Source: JBBROS01 sp043748985
GTDB taxonomy: Bacteria > Pseudomonadota > Alphaproteobacteria > Acetobacterales > Acetobacteraceae
NCBI GenBank assembly: GCA_043748985.1
Contig: JAYVEG010000189.1
Location: 1 to 29,467 of the forward strand
Length of the DNA stretch: 29,467 nt
Direction: 5' to 3'
Shown here: in pieces, positions 15,196-22,972 of the stretch
Layout of the letters: each line of letters opens with the position of its first letter
How positions within the stretch are numbered: position 1 is the stretch's first letter
Position numbers and translations under genes: made by a program
Notes under the pieces: model-generated
What the model was told of the DNA's origin: nothing
Database searches by the model: none
What the model saw: the letters and a program-made list of their open reading frames with translations, nothing else

Positions 15196-16506
15196 ATGAA
15201 CCTGGCACGCTCCGTGAAGAGGATGCTGCCGCGCGGGCTGCTCGGGCGGTCGCTGCTGATCGTGCTGGTGCCGCTGGTCGCACTACAGGCGGTGGCGTTC
15301 ACCTTCTTCTATGGCGTGCATCTCGACCTTGTCTCCCGACGGCTGTCGGGCGCCATCGCCGGGGAGATCGCGCAGACGATCGACCTGCTGGCGCGCTTCC
15401 CCGACGAACAGGCCAGCATCCTGCGCAGTGCCTGGTTGCAGTTCGAGATCCCGATGCGGATCGTGCCGGGCGCGCAGCTGCCGCCGGACACGCATGTGAA
15501 CCAGCTTGGCCCCATGGACGACGACCTGGCTACAGCCCTGCGCAACAAGGTCGGCCGGCCGTTCGTGATGGACTGGGCGTCCGACTCGCGGGCCGTGCTG
15601 GTGCGCGTGCAATTGCCGGATGGCGTGATGGAGCTGGAGGCGCCGCGCAAGCGCCTTTATGCCAGCACGATCTACATCTTCGTGCTGTGGGTGGTGGGGA
15701 CAGCGTTGGTGCTGTTCGGGATCGCGGCGCTGTTCCTGCGCAACCAGGTGCGGGCCATCCGGCGCCTGGCCAATGCGGCGGAGGCGTTCGGCATGGGCCG
15801 CGACCGCGACCCCATCAAGCCGGAGGGGGCGACCGAGGTGCGCCAGGCCGCCGCCGCGTTCAACCGCATGCAGGCCCGCATCCTGCGGTTCCTGGCGCAG
15901 CGGACGGAGATGCTGGCGGGGGTGTCGCACGACCTCCGCACCCCGCTGACCCGGCTTCGCCTCGCCCTTGCGGTGCTGCCGGCCACGCCCGCACTGCGCG
16001 ACGACATCGCCGACATGACGGCGGACGTGGCCGAGATGGAGCGGATGATCGGCGGCTATCTGGCGTTCGCGCGCGGCGAAGGGGCGGAGCAGGCGCAGCC
16101 GGTGGACCTGGCGGCGATGCTGGAGGAGGTGGCGGCCGGCGCCCGTCGGGCGGGGGCGGACATCGTCCTGGATGCGCCCCCGGGCCTGGTGGTCAATCTG
16201 CGTCCCGATGCTGCGCGCCGGGCGATGACGAACCTGGTGGATAATGCGCGCCGCTATGCCGGCCGCATCCGGCTCGCTGCCACGCAGATGGACCGGGCCG
16301 TGCAGTTGACCGTGGACGACGACGGCCCCGGCATCCCGCCCGACCGGCGGGAGTATGTGTTCCGCCCCTTCGAATCCGGTGCGGGTGGCGGCACCGGGCT
16401 GGGCTTGACCATCGCGCGGGACATCGTGCGGGCCCATGGCGGGGAGATCATGCTGGAGGACAGCCCGATGGGCGGCCTTCGCGCCCGGCTGCGGCTGCCG
16501 ATCTGA
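15196..16506 (+). CDS. EnvZ-like sensor histidine kinase
   Basis: The 436-residue inner-membrane kinase has a first transmembrane helix (about 16-38), a periplasmic sensor part of about 120 residues with no recognised ligand fold, and a second helix (about 159-182, IYIFVLWVVGTALVLFGIAA). A HAMP linker follows, then the dimerisation helix with the phosphorylated His245 in GVSHDLRTPLTRLRL, and an ATP-binding domain with the N box NLVDNARRYAG (about 346-356), DDGPGIPP and GGGTGLGLTIARDIVRAHGG. Architecture and length match EnvZ. It should phosphorylate Asp56 of the upstream regulator. The gene ends 11 nt before a convergent small gene with no obvious terminator between them. Confidence 0.95.
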   Translation: MNLARSVKRMLPRGLLGRSLLIVLVPLVALQAVAFTFFYGVHLDLVSRRLSGAIAGEIAQTIDLLARFPDEQASILRSAWLQFEIPMRIVPGAQLPPDTHVNQLGPMDDDLATALRNKVGRPFVMDWASDSRAVLVRVQLPDGVMELEAPRKRLYASTIYIFVLWVVGTALVLFGIAALFLRNQVRAIRRLANAAEAFGMGRDRDPIKPEGATEVRQAAAAFNRMQARILRFLAQRTEMLAGVSHDLRTPLTRLRLALAVLPATPALRDDIADMTADVAEMERMIGGYLAFARGEGAEQAQPVDLAAMLEEVAAGARRAGADIVLDAPPGLVVNLRPDAARRAMTNLVDNARRYAGRIRLAATQMDRAVQLTVDDDGPGIPPDRREYVFRPFESGAGGGTGLGLTIARDIVRAHGGEIMLEDSPMGGLRARLRLPI

Positions 16507-16517
16507 CGGGAGTTCCT

Positions 16518-16730
16518 TCAGCCCCGTTTGCGCGACCGGCGCAGCGCGCTTTCCGCGAGAATGACAGCCATGCCGACGAACAGGATCAGCGGCGGCAGCG
16601 CCGCGGGTAATGGCAGCCGGGGCAGAACGGCCCAGCATGCGCCGAGCCAGAGCAGGATCGCGATGGCGAAGCTGCCGTCATCCACGAACAGGCCGATGAA
16701 CTCGGACCAGATTGTCTTGACCCATGCCAT
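16518..16730 (-). CDS. Small two-helix membrane protein
   Basis: The 70-residue product has two hydrophobic stretches (about residues 20-37 and 43-61) joined by a Pro-rich turn (LPRLPLPAALPPL) and a basic C-terminus (LRRSRKRG), so it is likely an integral inner-membrane protein with the tail in the cytoplasm. AGGAAGG precedes the ATG by about 8 nt. It lies 15 nt after the COG4280-like gene on the same strand, so it is the last gene of that unit and may be a partner subunit. I do not recognise the family. Confidence 0.7.
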   Translation of the reverse strand: MAWVKTIWSEFIGLFVDDGSFAIAILLWLGACWAVLPRLPLPAALPPLILFVGMAVILAESALRRSRKRG

Positions 16731-16745
16731 GGTGCGCCTTCCTCC

Positions 16746-17483
16746 TCAGGTCCTCGCCCGGCACAGGCCGACCGCGATGCCGGCGGCGGCCAGGAAGCCT
16801 GCGACGAGGGCGAGTATGGCGAGGTCTTCCCCGGGCCATTGGAGACCTATGCCCTCTCCGACCCAGAAGGTGCCGAAGGCGCAGAGCAGGACGCCAACCA
16901 TGAACTTGAGCGCGTTCTCGGGGAGCATCGCCACCGGGCGGTGCAGCACCAGGCCCAGAGCCACGACCAGCAGCAGGGCCGCTGCCGCGCCGAGGCTTGC
17001 GGGAACCAGCAGCCCTGTGCCGGCCGCGCCCATCGCAACCACGATGAAGACGACCTCGATCCCTTCGAGCATGGTGATTTTGAAGGCCGTGCCGACGGCA
17101 ATGCGGTCCCAGCCCGGCGCGATGCCGCCGAGGCCGCGCAACAAGGCTGTCTCCTTGGCGTAGGCGGCGTCCTCGTTGTGCAAGGGGATGACGCCGGCGG
17201 AGCGCAGGATGGCCTTGCGCAGCCACCGCATGCCGAACAGCAGGATCAAGGTGCCGACGCCAATCTGGACAAGGTCGCGCGGGATACGCGTCATGGCGGG
17301 GCCCAACACCAGCACGATGACGAACAGCACGAGCATCGCCAGGCCCGTGCCGCCCAGCGCACCTCGCCAGCCGCGCACAGCGCCGACCGCGAGTACGATC
17401 GTCAACGCCTCGATGAACTCCACCATGGAGGCGAGGAACGCGGCCAGGATCGTGGGGCCGGCGTGGGTCCAGTCGATCAGCAT
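16746..17483 (-). CDS. COG4280-like polytopic membrane protein with duplicated E-x-I-E motif
   Basis: A 245-residue, mostly hydrophobic protein with about six or seven transmembrane segments. Two copies of one motif are visible: VEFIEALTIVLAVG (21-34, Glu22 and Glu25) and LEGIEVVFIVVAMG (139-152, Glu140 and Glu143). The pattern E-x-I-E followed by a small-residue helix resembles the paired acidic motifs of cation transporters such as FTR1 iron permeases and Gdt1/UPF0016 proteins, but it is not one of those motifs exactly; I place it with uncharacterised COG4280 membrane proteins. Metal or cation transport is inference. CCTCC on the + strand at 17491-17495 gives a GGAGG ribosome site about 7 nt before the ATG. 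It follows the anti-sigma gene by 76 nt. Confidence 0.75.
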   Translation of the reverse strand: MLIDWTHAGPTILAAFLASMVEFIEALTIVLAVGAVRGWRGALGGTGLAMLVLFVIVLVLGPAMTRIPRDLVQIGVGTLILLFGMRWLRKAILRSAGVIPLHNEDAAYAKETALLRGLGGIAPGWDRIAVGTAFKITMLEGIEVVFIVVAMGAAGTGLLVPASLGAAAALLLVVALGLVLHRPVAMLPENALKFMVGVLLCAFGTFWVGEGIGLQWPGEDLAILALVAGFLAAAGIAVGLCRART

Positions 17484-17559
17484 CCATCAGCCTCCGTCAA
17501 TCCAGTCCGGCGCATCTGCCTTGGACCGAACGGCGCCTCATGGCAAAGGTTCGCGAGGC

Positions 17560-18306
17560 TCAGCGGGTTTGCTGCCACAGCTGCTGGAAGTCGAGCAGCT
17601 CCGGGCGGCCCAGGTCCGAGACGGCCCAGAAGACCATGCCGCCCTGCGTCCAGCGGATGACGTTGTACCCGCTGCGGTCGGGTGGGCCCATGTTGCCGCT
17701 GGGGTCGCCGGGCCAGACGAAGAGGTCGATCACGTGCTGGCGGCGCTTGTAGACCAGGGCGGCGACGGGGCGGTTGGCGGCGTAGTCCAGCCGTGCGCCG
17801 GCGAGGGGGAAGCCGACGGCAGCCAGGTCCTTAACGGGTGGGGCGAAGTCGATGCGGCCGTCGAACCATGGTTTGACGGTATGCTGGTCGCCGGAGACCA
17901 CGTCCATCAGGTGGCCCGGCTGCAACGCGCGGATGTGCCCGGCGACCAGTGCTGCGGCCACGTCGTCCGGCTGCGGCGGCAGCAGGATCAGCATGAGGCT
18001 GGCGGCCAGCGCGGCCCCAACGCCGAACGGGGCGATCATCCGCCAGCGCGTTCGGACGGCCGCGCGCGCCGGCCGCGGGGGAGAGATCGTCCGTTCGACC
18101 GCTTCCCGCAGGGTGGCTGGGGCAGGGCGGTAGGACGCCTCGTCCCGGATTCGCCGGGACAGGCCGATCAGGCGCGTGTGCAGGGCCGCGCAGGCGGCGC
18201 AGGTTTCGGTATGCGCCACGACCGCGGCGGCCTCGGCGGCGGACAGCTCGCCATCCACGTCGGCCTGGACCAGCAGCTGCATCTCCGTACAGGGGTCGGG
18301 CGTCAT
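17560..18306 (-). CDS. Membrane-anchored anti-sigma factor with zinc-finger (ZAS-type) motif
   Basis: The 248-residue protein has an N-terminal anti-sigma domain with the His32-x3-Cys36-x2-Cys39 motif (HTETCAACA), one transmembrane helix at about 90-109 (MIAPFGVGAALAASLMLILL), and a periplasmic part of about 140 residues ending FDFQQLW-like. It should hold the ECF sigma factor encoded immediately upstream at the inner membrane until a periplasmic or redox signal releases it. The ATG at 18306 overlaps the sigma stop codon (ATGA); the frame is open further upstream but only within the sigma gene. The periplasmic region carries VYKRRQHVIDLFVWP and is typical of this anti-sigma group. Confidence 0.88.
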   Translation of the reverse strand: MTPDPCTEMQLLVQADVDGELSAAEAAAVVAHTETCAACAALHTRLIGLSRRIRDEASYRPAPATLREAVERTISPPRPARAAVRTRWRMIAPFGVGAALAASLMLILLPPQPDDVAAALVAGHIRALQPGHLMDVVSGDQHTVKPWFDGRIDFAPPVKDLAAVGFPLAGARLDYAANRPVAALVYKRRQHVIDLFVWPGDPSGNMGPPDRSGYNVIRWTQGGMVFWAVSDLGRPELLDFQQLWQQTR

Positions 18307-18821
18307 GGCTGCGTCTCCTTCAGGCCGGCGGCATCCAGCGCCTTGCGGGCGCGAAACAGCCGCGACATCACCGTGCCGATCGGAACGCCCGTGATGCCCG
18401 CGATGTCCTTGTAGGACAGCGTTTCCAACTCGCGGAGCACCAGGCATTCGCGCCATTCGGCGGGCAGGGCAGCAAGGGCGGCGTTCATGCGTCCGGTGCG
18501 TTCACTGTTGTTCGCAGCGGCCTCGGGGTTCGGCGCGGGGTCGGCCAGAGTGTGGGCCCGGGTATCATCGAGGCGGTCGGCGCCGGCGCGCTGCCGGGCG
18601 GCGATCGCAGTGTAGGCGGCGTTGCGGACGATCCGAAGCCACCAGGCGCGGGCGTCGCCGCCGCGATAGGTGGCGAAGTAGCTGAGGGCCCGGACGCTTG
18701 CATCCTGCACAACGTCCTGGGCCAAGGCGGGATCGCGGACCAGCCAGCGCGCCAGGTTATGCCCGGCGTCGAGGTGCGGCAGGACGACGTCTTCGAAGTC
18801 TGGCGGTCCCGAGGGGGACAT
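18303..18821 (-). CDS. ECF-type RNA polymerase sigma factor
   Basis: The 172-residue protein has sigma region 2 (about 15-85, including LVRDPALAQDVVQDASVRALSYFATYRG and DARAWWLRIVRNAAY) and region 4 (about 115-165, LPAEWRECLVLRELETLSYKDIAGITGVPIGTVMSRLFRARKAL) with no region 1 or 3, the ECF layout. I chose ATG at 18821 because CAGGAG lies 7 nt upstream; an upstream in-frame start at 18881 would add 20 non-conserved residues. It is coupled to its anti-sigma factor by an ATGA overlap. The 3' arm of a 10-bp inverted repeat (18831-18840) covers part of the ribosome site, which may tune its translation. Confidence 0.93.
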   Translation of the reverse strand: MSPSGPPDFEDVVLPHLDAGHNLARWLVRDPALAQDVVQDASVRALSYFATYRGGDARAWWLRIVRNAAYTAIAARQRAGADRLDDTRAHTLADPAPNPEAAANNSERTGRMNAALAALPAEWRECLVLRELETLSYKDIAGITGVPIGTVMSRLFRARKALDAAGLKETQP

Positions 18822-18830
18822 CTGAAGCTC

Positions 18831-18888
18831 CTGCCCGGTGAGCGGCCGCGGCCTCATGGGGCGGATGGCCGCCGGGCCCACCGGGCAG
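18831..18888 (-). promoter_or_regulatory. Long-range hairpin over the sigma-factor ribosome site
   Basis: In the - strand transcript CTGCCCGGTG (complement of 18879-18888) can pair perfectly over 10 bp with CACCGGGCAG (complement of 18831-18840). The last three bases of the 3' arm are the CAG of the CAGGAG ribosome site for the ECF gene. The element fills the 79-nt gap between the cupredoxin and sigma genes. It may lower sigma translation or protect the upstream message; neither is shown by sequence alone. Confidence 0.5.
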
Positions 18889-18900
18889 ATAGCAGCGAAA

Positions 18901-19245
18901 TCACGGGACGACGACCGTCCCCTGCATGTGTGGGTGCAGGGAGCAGAAGTAACGGTAGGTGCCGGGCCGGGCGAAAGTGATGGTGAAGTGGTCGTCGGTG
19001 TCCAAAGCGGGAGATTTCACGGGGTGCGCCGGGTCCGGCATGACGATGGTGTGGGGGATGTCGTCCTGGTTGGTCCAGGTGACGACGGTGCCGGCCGTGA
19101 CCGTCAGGATCGCGGGGGTGAAGGTGAAGTTGTCGATGGTTGCGCTGGCGGTGGTGCTGGCGAAGGCCTGGGCGGCGCCGTGCCCAAGCCACCCGGCGCC
19201 GCCCAGAACGACGCCGGCCATGACAAGCTGCAGCAGGGGCCGCAT
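18901..19245 (-). CDS. Secreted blue copper protein (cupredoxin)
   Basis: The 114-residue protein has an N-terminal signal peptide (about 1-29, MRPLLQLVMAGVVLGGAGWLGHGAAQAFA) and a single plastocyanin/amicyanin-type domain: NFTFTPAILTVTAGTVVTWTNQDDIPHTI and GTYRYFCSLHPHMQG. The type 1 copper ligands are all present: His65, Cys101, His104 and Met107. It should carry single electrons or bind copper in the periplasm. It begins 3 nt after the metallophosphoesterase stop, so the two are one transcription unit, followed by the sigma/anti-sigma pair. Amicyanin-like domain identity is firm; the redox partner is not evident here. Confidence 0.94.
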   Translation of the reverse strand: MRPLLQLVMAGVVLGGAGWLGHGAAQAFASTTASATIDNFTFTPAILTVTAGTVVTWTNQDDIPHTIVMPDPAHPVKSPALDTDDHFTITFARPGTYRYFCSLHPHMQGTVVVP

Positions 19246-19248
19246 CGC

Positions 19249-20172
19249 CTAGGCGCCCAGCGGGGTGTCGACGATGGCGAGCGCACCCTGGCCCTCCACG
19301 CGCGAGATGGTCGCGACACCCAGCATGGCGCGCAGACGTCCAGCCGGCAGGTCCTTGATCGGGCCCGGCGAGGGCGCCGTTCCGGGGGCGGGCTGCGGAA
19401 AGGCGGTGGATCGGGCGGTGTGGAAAGCCAGCGTGCCCTCCACCTTCTGCATAACCTGGTGGATGTGGCCGTTCAGCACGGTGACGGAGCCGAAGCGGCG
19501 CAGCATCGCCACCGCCTGCGCGCCGTCATCGGTGCCCCAGCCCCATTGCGGGCTGATGGTCCATAGCGGGATATGAGCGAACACCACGATCGGCTGGCTG
19601 GCGGCACGGGGCTTCAGGTCTGCGTCCAGCCAGGCGAGCTGATCCGCGCCCAGGTTGCCGAGGCCGCCGGCCTTGAGGTCCTGCACGTTGTTCAACGCGA
19701 CGAAGTGCACGCCGTCCTGGTCCCAGCTGTACCAGCCGCGGGCCGCACCCTTGGTGAAGCGCTGGAAGAAGGACTTGCCGTCGTCTTCCAGCACGTCGTG
19801 CTCGCCGGGGACGTAATGGAGGTCCAGCCCGGCGCCGCGATTGATCTGCTCGGCGGTGTCGAACTCGGCAGGCTTGGACAGGTGGCTGACGTCGCCGGTG
19901 TGGAGGATGAAGGCGGCGGCGTCCTTCTGCTGTTCGACGAGCTTGATGGCCTCGGCGAGCGTGCCCGGAGTGTCGGGATTGGGCGCGTTCTTGAAGCCGA
20001 TATGGCTGTCGCTGATCTGCACGAAGCTGAGGCCGGCTGGGGTTGCGGCCTGTGCGCTGCCCAGGAGGCTGGAGCGGGGTACGCCGCCAGCGAGGGTCCA
20101 GAGCACGCCGGCGCCGGCCCAGACCATGCATTCGAGGGCGCCGCGGCGGCCGATGGTTGGGTCTTGGGTCAT
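19249..20172 (-). CDS. Exported metallophosphoesterase
   Basis: A 307-residue calcineurin-like phosphoesterase. Metal-binding motifs appear in order: Asp55-x-His57 in ISDSHIG, Gly-Asp94 in HTGDVSH, GEHD (123-126, where the family usually has GNHD), FAHIPLW and NGHIHQ. The N-terminus has a twin-arginine (GRRGALECMV) and a hydrophobic stretch ending near AQAA, so export by Tat or Sec is likely. The substrate is unknown; relatives hydrolyse phosphomonoesters or cyclic nucleotides. It is the first gene of the - strand cluster with the cupredoxin, ECF sigma and anti-sigma genes, suggesting a periplasmic stress function. The Glu in GEHD replaces a usual metal-ligand Asn. Confidence 0.88.
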   Translation of the reverse strand: MTQDPTIGRRGALECMVWAGAGVLWTLAGGVPRSSLLGSAQAATPAGLSFVQISDSHIGFKNAPNPDTPGTLAEAIKLVEQQKDAAAFILHTGDVSHLSKPAEFDTAEQINRGAGLDLHYVPGEHDVLEDDGKSFFQRFTKGAARGWYSWDQDGVHFVALNNVQDLKAGGLGNLGADQLAWLDADLKPRAASQPIVVFAHIPLWTISPQWGWGTDDGAQAVAMLRRFGSVTVLNGHIHQVMQKVEGTLAFHTARSTAFPQPAPGTAPSPGPIKDLPAGRLRAMLGVATISRVEGQGALAIVDTPLGA

Positions 20173-20204
20173 GGAAGTGCTCCGGTGTGGGGTCCGGAGA
20201 TAGA

Positions 20205-20230
20205 GACAGGATCGGGGGCGGTTTTATTCC
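20205..20230 (-). promoter_or_regulatory. Candidate ECF-sigma promoter of the metallophosphoesterase operon
   Basis: On the - strand GGAATA (complement of 20225-20230), a 16-nt spacer and TGTC (complement of 20205-20208) lie about 33 nt before the metallophosphoesterase start. A GGAA-type -35 with a short GTC-like -10 is common for ECF sigma factors, which often drive their own operon. A match of this length can arise by chance. Confidence 0.4.
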
Positions 20231-20324
20231 CGATGCGGTGGATTATCGTGGCGCGGGTAACCGCCTCCCGCGGGGCGGATTCAGGCCGTGGGGGTCAAAG
20301 GCCAACGGGAGAGGCAGCAGCCGG

Positions 20325-22046
20325 TCACGCCGCGTCGGCGAACTGTGCGTCGTGCAGGCGGCGGTAGGCGCCGCCGGCGGCCAGCAGTTCGGTGTGGGTG
20401 CCTTGTTCCGCCACGCCCTCGCCGGTGACGACGACGATGCGGTCGGCGTTGCGGATGGTTGCCAGGCGGTGGGCGATGACCAGCGTGGTGCGGCCGCGGG
20501 CCAGCTCGGACAGGGAGTGCTGGATGGCGCGCTCGGTTTCCGTGTCCAGTGCGGAGGTCGCTTCGTCCAGGATCAGGATGGGGGGGTTCATCAGGAAGAT
20601 ACGGGCGATGGCCAGGCGCTGCTTCTGGCCGCCGGACAGCTTCACGCCGCGCTCGCCGATGATGGTGTCGAGGCCGTCGGGCATCTCGGCCAGGACGGGG
20701 CCGAGCCGGGCGCGGTGGGCTGCGGCGAGGATGTCAGCGTCCGATGCGCCCAGTCGGCCATAGGCGATGTTGTCGCGCATGGTGCCGGAGAACAGGAACA
20801 CGTCCTGCTGCACGATCCCGATCTGCGCCCGCAGGCTGGCGACCGTCATGGCCCGGATGTCGGTGCCGTCGATGGTGATGCGGCCGCCATCCACGTCGTA
20901 AAAGCGGGGCAGCAGCGAGCAGACGGTTGTTTTGCCGGCGCCCGACGGGCCGACGAGCGCCACCATCTCGCCGGCGCGGACGTCGAGGTCGAAGGCCTGC
21001 AGCACCGCCCGGTCGGACGTGTAGCCGAACGCGACGGCCTCGAAGCGCACGTCCCCGCGCAGGGGTCCCGCGGGCCGGGCATCGGAGGCATCGACGATGT
21101 CGGGGCGGGTGGACAGCAGCTCCAGATAGCTGCGGAAGCCGGCGATCCCTCGGGGATAGGTCTCGATCACGGCGTTGATCTTCTCGAGCGGGCGGTAGAA
21201 CACCGAGACCAGCAGCAGGAACGCCACGAAGTCGCCGACCGACATGGCGCCGCGCACGATCATCATGGCGCCGGCCAGCATGACGACGATCTGCACGAGG
21301 CGCATGCCGAGGTAGTTCAGCGTGTTGCCGACCGCCATGGTCCAGTAGGCCTCGAGCTTGGTGCCGCGGTAACGCTCGTTGTCGGCGGCAAACAGGCGGC
21401 GTTCATGGGCCTCGTTGGCGAAGGCCTTCACGACGCGGATGCCGCCGACAGCTTCCTCGATGCGGGCGTTGAAGGCGCCGACCCGGCGGAACTGCGCCGA
21501 CCAGTTCTGCGCCATGCGACCGCCGAAATGGGCAACGACCCAGCCGACGAAGGGGACGACCAGGGCCGTGACCAGCGCCAGGCCGGGGCTGACCCACAGC
21601 ATCAAGGTGAAGGCGCCGGCGAAGGTGAGCAGCGCGATCAGCAGGTCTTCCGGGCCGTGATGGGCGACTTCGCCGATGTCCTCGAGGTTCTTCGTGACGC
21701 GGCCGACGAGGTGGCCGGTTTTTTCATTGTCGTAGAAGCGGAAGGACAGCGTCATCAGATGGTCGAAGGCGCGGCCGCGCAGCTCCGTCTCGATGGCGAT
21801 GCCGAGGACGTGGCCCCAATAGGTGACGATGGCGGACAGGCCGGCATTGGCGACGTAGACCAGCAGCAGGGCCGCGACGGCGAGGCCGATGAGCTGCATG
21901 TCCTGCCGGGGCAGCAGCTGGTCGATGAAGCCGCGGACGGCCATGGGAAAGCCGAGTTCGAGCAGGCCGGAGACGGCGGCGCAGCCGAAGTCGAGCAGCA
22001 CGAGCCGCCAATGCGGGCGGTAGAAGACGGCGAATTGTCTCAGCAT
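20325..22046 (-). CDS. MsbA-type ABC exporter (fused membrane and ATPase domains)
   Basis: The 573-residue half-transporter has a six-helix ABC type 1 membrane domain (about 10-310) and a C-terminal ATPase with Walker A GPSGAGKTT (366-374), Q-loop VQQDVFLF, signature LSGGQKQR (470-477), Walker B ILILDEATSALD (Asp494-Glu495) and H-loop His526 in IAHRLAT. It should act as a homodimer exporting a lipid, drug or peptide across the inner membrane. I chose ATG at 22046 (MLRQFAVFYRPHWR), where similarity to exporters begins; ATG at 22121 would add 25 unconserved residues. It is divergent from the solute-binding protein gene and 152 nt upstream of the metallophosphoesterase on the same strand. The substrate is unknown. 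Confidence 0.93.
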   Translation of the reverse strand: MLRQFAVFYRPHWRLVLLDFGCAAVSGLLELGFPMAVRGFIDQLLPRQDMQLIGLAVAALLLVYVANAGLSAIVTYWGHVLGIAIETELRGRAFDHLMTLSFRFYDNEKTGHLVGRVTKNLEDIGEVAHHGPEDLLIALLTFAGAFTLMLWVSPGLALVTALVVPFVGWVVAHFGGRMAQNWSAQFRRVGAFNARIEEAVGGIRVVKAFANEAHERRLFAADNERYRGTKLEAYWTMAVGNTLNYLGMRLVQIVVMLAGAMMIVRGAMSVGDFVAFLLLVSVFYRPLEKINAVIETYPRGIAGFRSYLELLSTRPDIVDASDARPAGPLRGDVRFEAVAFGYTSDRAVLQAFDLDVRAGEMVALVGPSGAGKTTVCSLLPRFYDVDGGRITIDGTDIRAMTVASLRAQIGIVQQDVFLFSGTMRDNIAYGRLGASDADILAAAHRARLGPVLAEMPDGLDTIIGERGVKLSGGQKQRLAIARIFLMNPPILILDEATSALDTETERAIQHSLSELARGRTTLVIAHRLATIRNADRIVVVTGEGVAEQGTHTELLAAGGAYRRLHDAQFADAA

Positions 22047-22156
22047 GCTGGGTGTCGGCTTTCGCACATGCAGCAGAGAGTAGGACGGTTGGGCGGCAGG
22101 GTCACCCCGGGAGCGAAACATGGCAGTCCGGCAGCAGCCAGTGGAAGGGGACCGGC

Positions 22157-22972
22157 ATGATTTCCAGACGTAACGGCCTGGTCGGGCTGATGGGCGCCGT
22201 GCTGGCCGAACGGGTTGCGCCCGCGCAGGCGAGCGAGGCCGCCGCGGTGCTTGCCCCGGGCGGGACCCTGCGGGCCGTCTATATCGTCGCCAACCTGGCC
22301 CAGGCCACCCGCGATCCGGCCACCGGGCGGCCGGCGGGGGTCGTGGTGGATCTGGCGGAGGAATTGGCGCGGCGGGCCGGGATGGCGGTGCAGATCACCC
22401 CGATCGAGACGGCAGCGCGTGTGCTGGATGCGGTGCGACAGGGCGAGGCCGATATCGGCTTCGTGGCGCCGAACCCGGACCGGCAGGGCGTCGTGCTGTA
22501 TTCTCAGACCTATATGCTGGTGCAGCAGAGCGCGGTGGTGCGAGACGGATCGGCGATCGTGTCGGTGCGGGACCTCGATGCGCCAGGACGGACGATCGGC
22601 GCGAATACCGACGATTCGGTTTCGGTATGGCTGCGCGGCCATCTGCACCAGGCGGCGGTGCGGGAGAGCGCGGATTACAGCCTGGGCGAGGCAGCCCGCT
22701 GGCTGGCGGACGGAACGGTGGGTGCGTTCGCCGGCAACCGGCAGCGGCTGGGGGCGGGCCTGCGCGGGGTTGTCGGGCTGCGTCTGCTGCCGGACAATCT
22801 GTATGGCGTGCCGCAGACGGTCGCGGTGCCACTGGGGCAAACGCAACGGCTCGCGCTGGTGAACGCGACGCTGGATATGTTGCGGGCGAACGGTTTTCTG
22901 GCGGCTGCGATGGCGCGCAGCGGGGTCGATGGCATCGCGGTCGCGCCGCCGACCCCGCCCGCGGTCAGGTAA
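22157..22972 (+). CDS. Family 3 extracellular solute-binding protein
   Basis: The 271-residue protein has an N-terminal export signal starting ISRRNGLVGLMGAVLAE and ending near APAQA, then the SBP_bac_3 pattern: GTLRAVYIVANLAQATRD, GRPAGVVVDLAEELARRAG, ARVLDAVRQGEADIGFVAPNP, and a second-lobe NLYGVPQTVAVPLGQ. These proteins bind amino acids or similar small polar solutes in the periplasm for ABC importers. No importer permease or ATPase of that type is adjacent, so it is an orphan receptor. GGAAGGGG precedes the ATG by about 6 nt and decides the start over the open frame upstream to 22052. Its 3' end overlaps that of the convergent decarboxylase gene by 8 bp. Confidence 0.86.
   Translation: MISRRNGLVGLMGAVLAERVAPAQASEAAAVLAPGGTLRAVYIVANLAQATRDPATGRPAGVVVDLAEELARRAGMAVQITPIETAARVLDAVRQGEADIGFVAPNPDRQGVVLYSQTYMLVQQSAVVRDGSAIVSVRDLDAPGRTIGANTDDSVSVWLRGHLHQAAVRESADYSLGEAARWLADGTVGAFAGNRQRLGAGLRGVVGLRLLPDNLYGVPQTVAVPLGQTQRLALVNATLDMLRANGFLAAAMARSGVDGIAVAPPTPPAVR

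Noticed and set aside
20303..20316. Third copy of the GGGAGAGGG palindrome
   Set aside because: Only one arm-like sequence (AACGGGAGAGGC) is present; no partner arm lies nearby.
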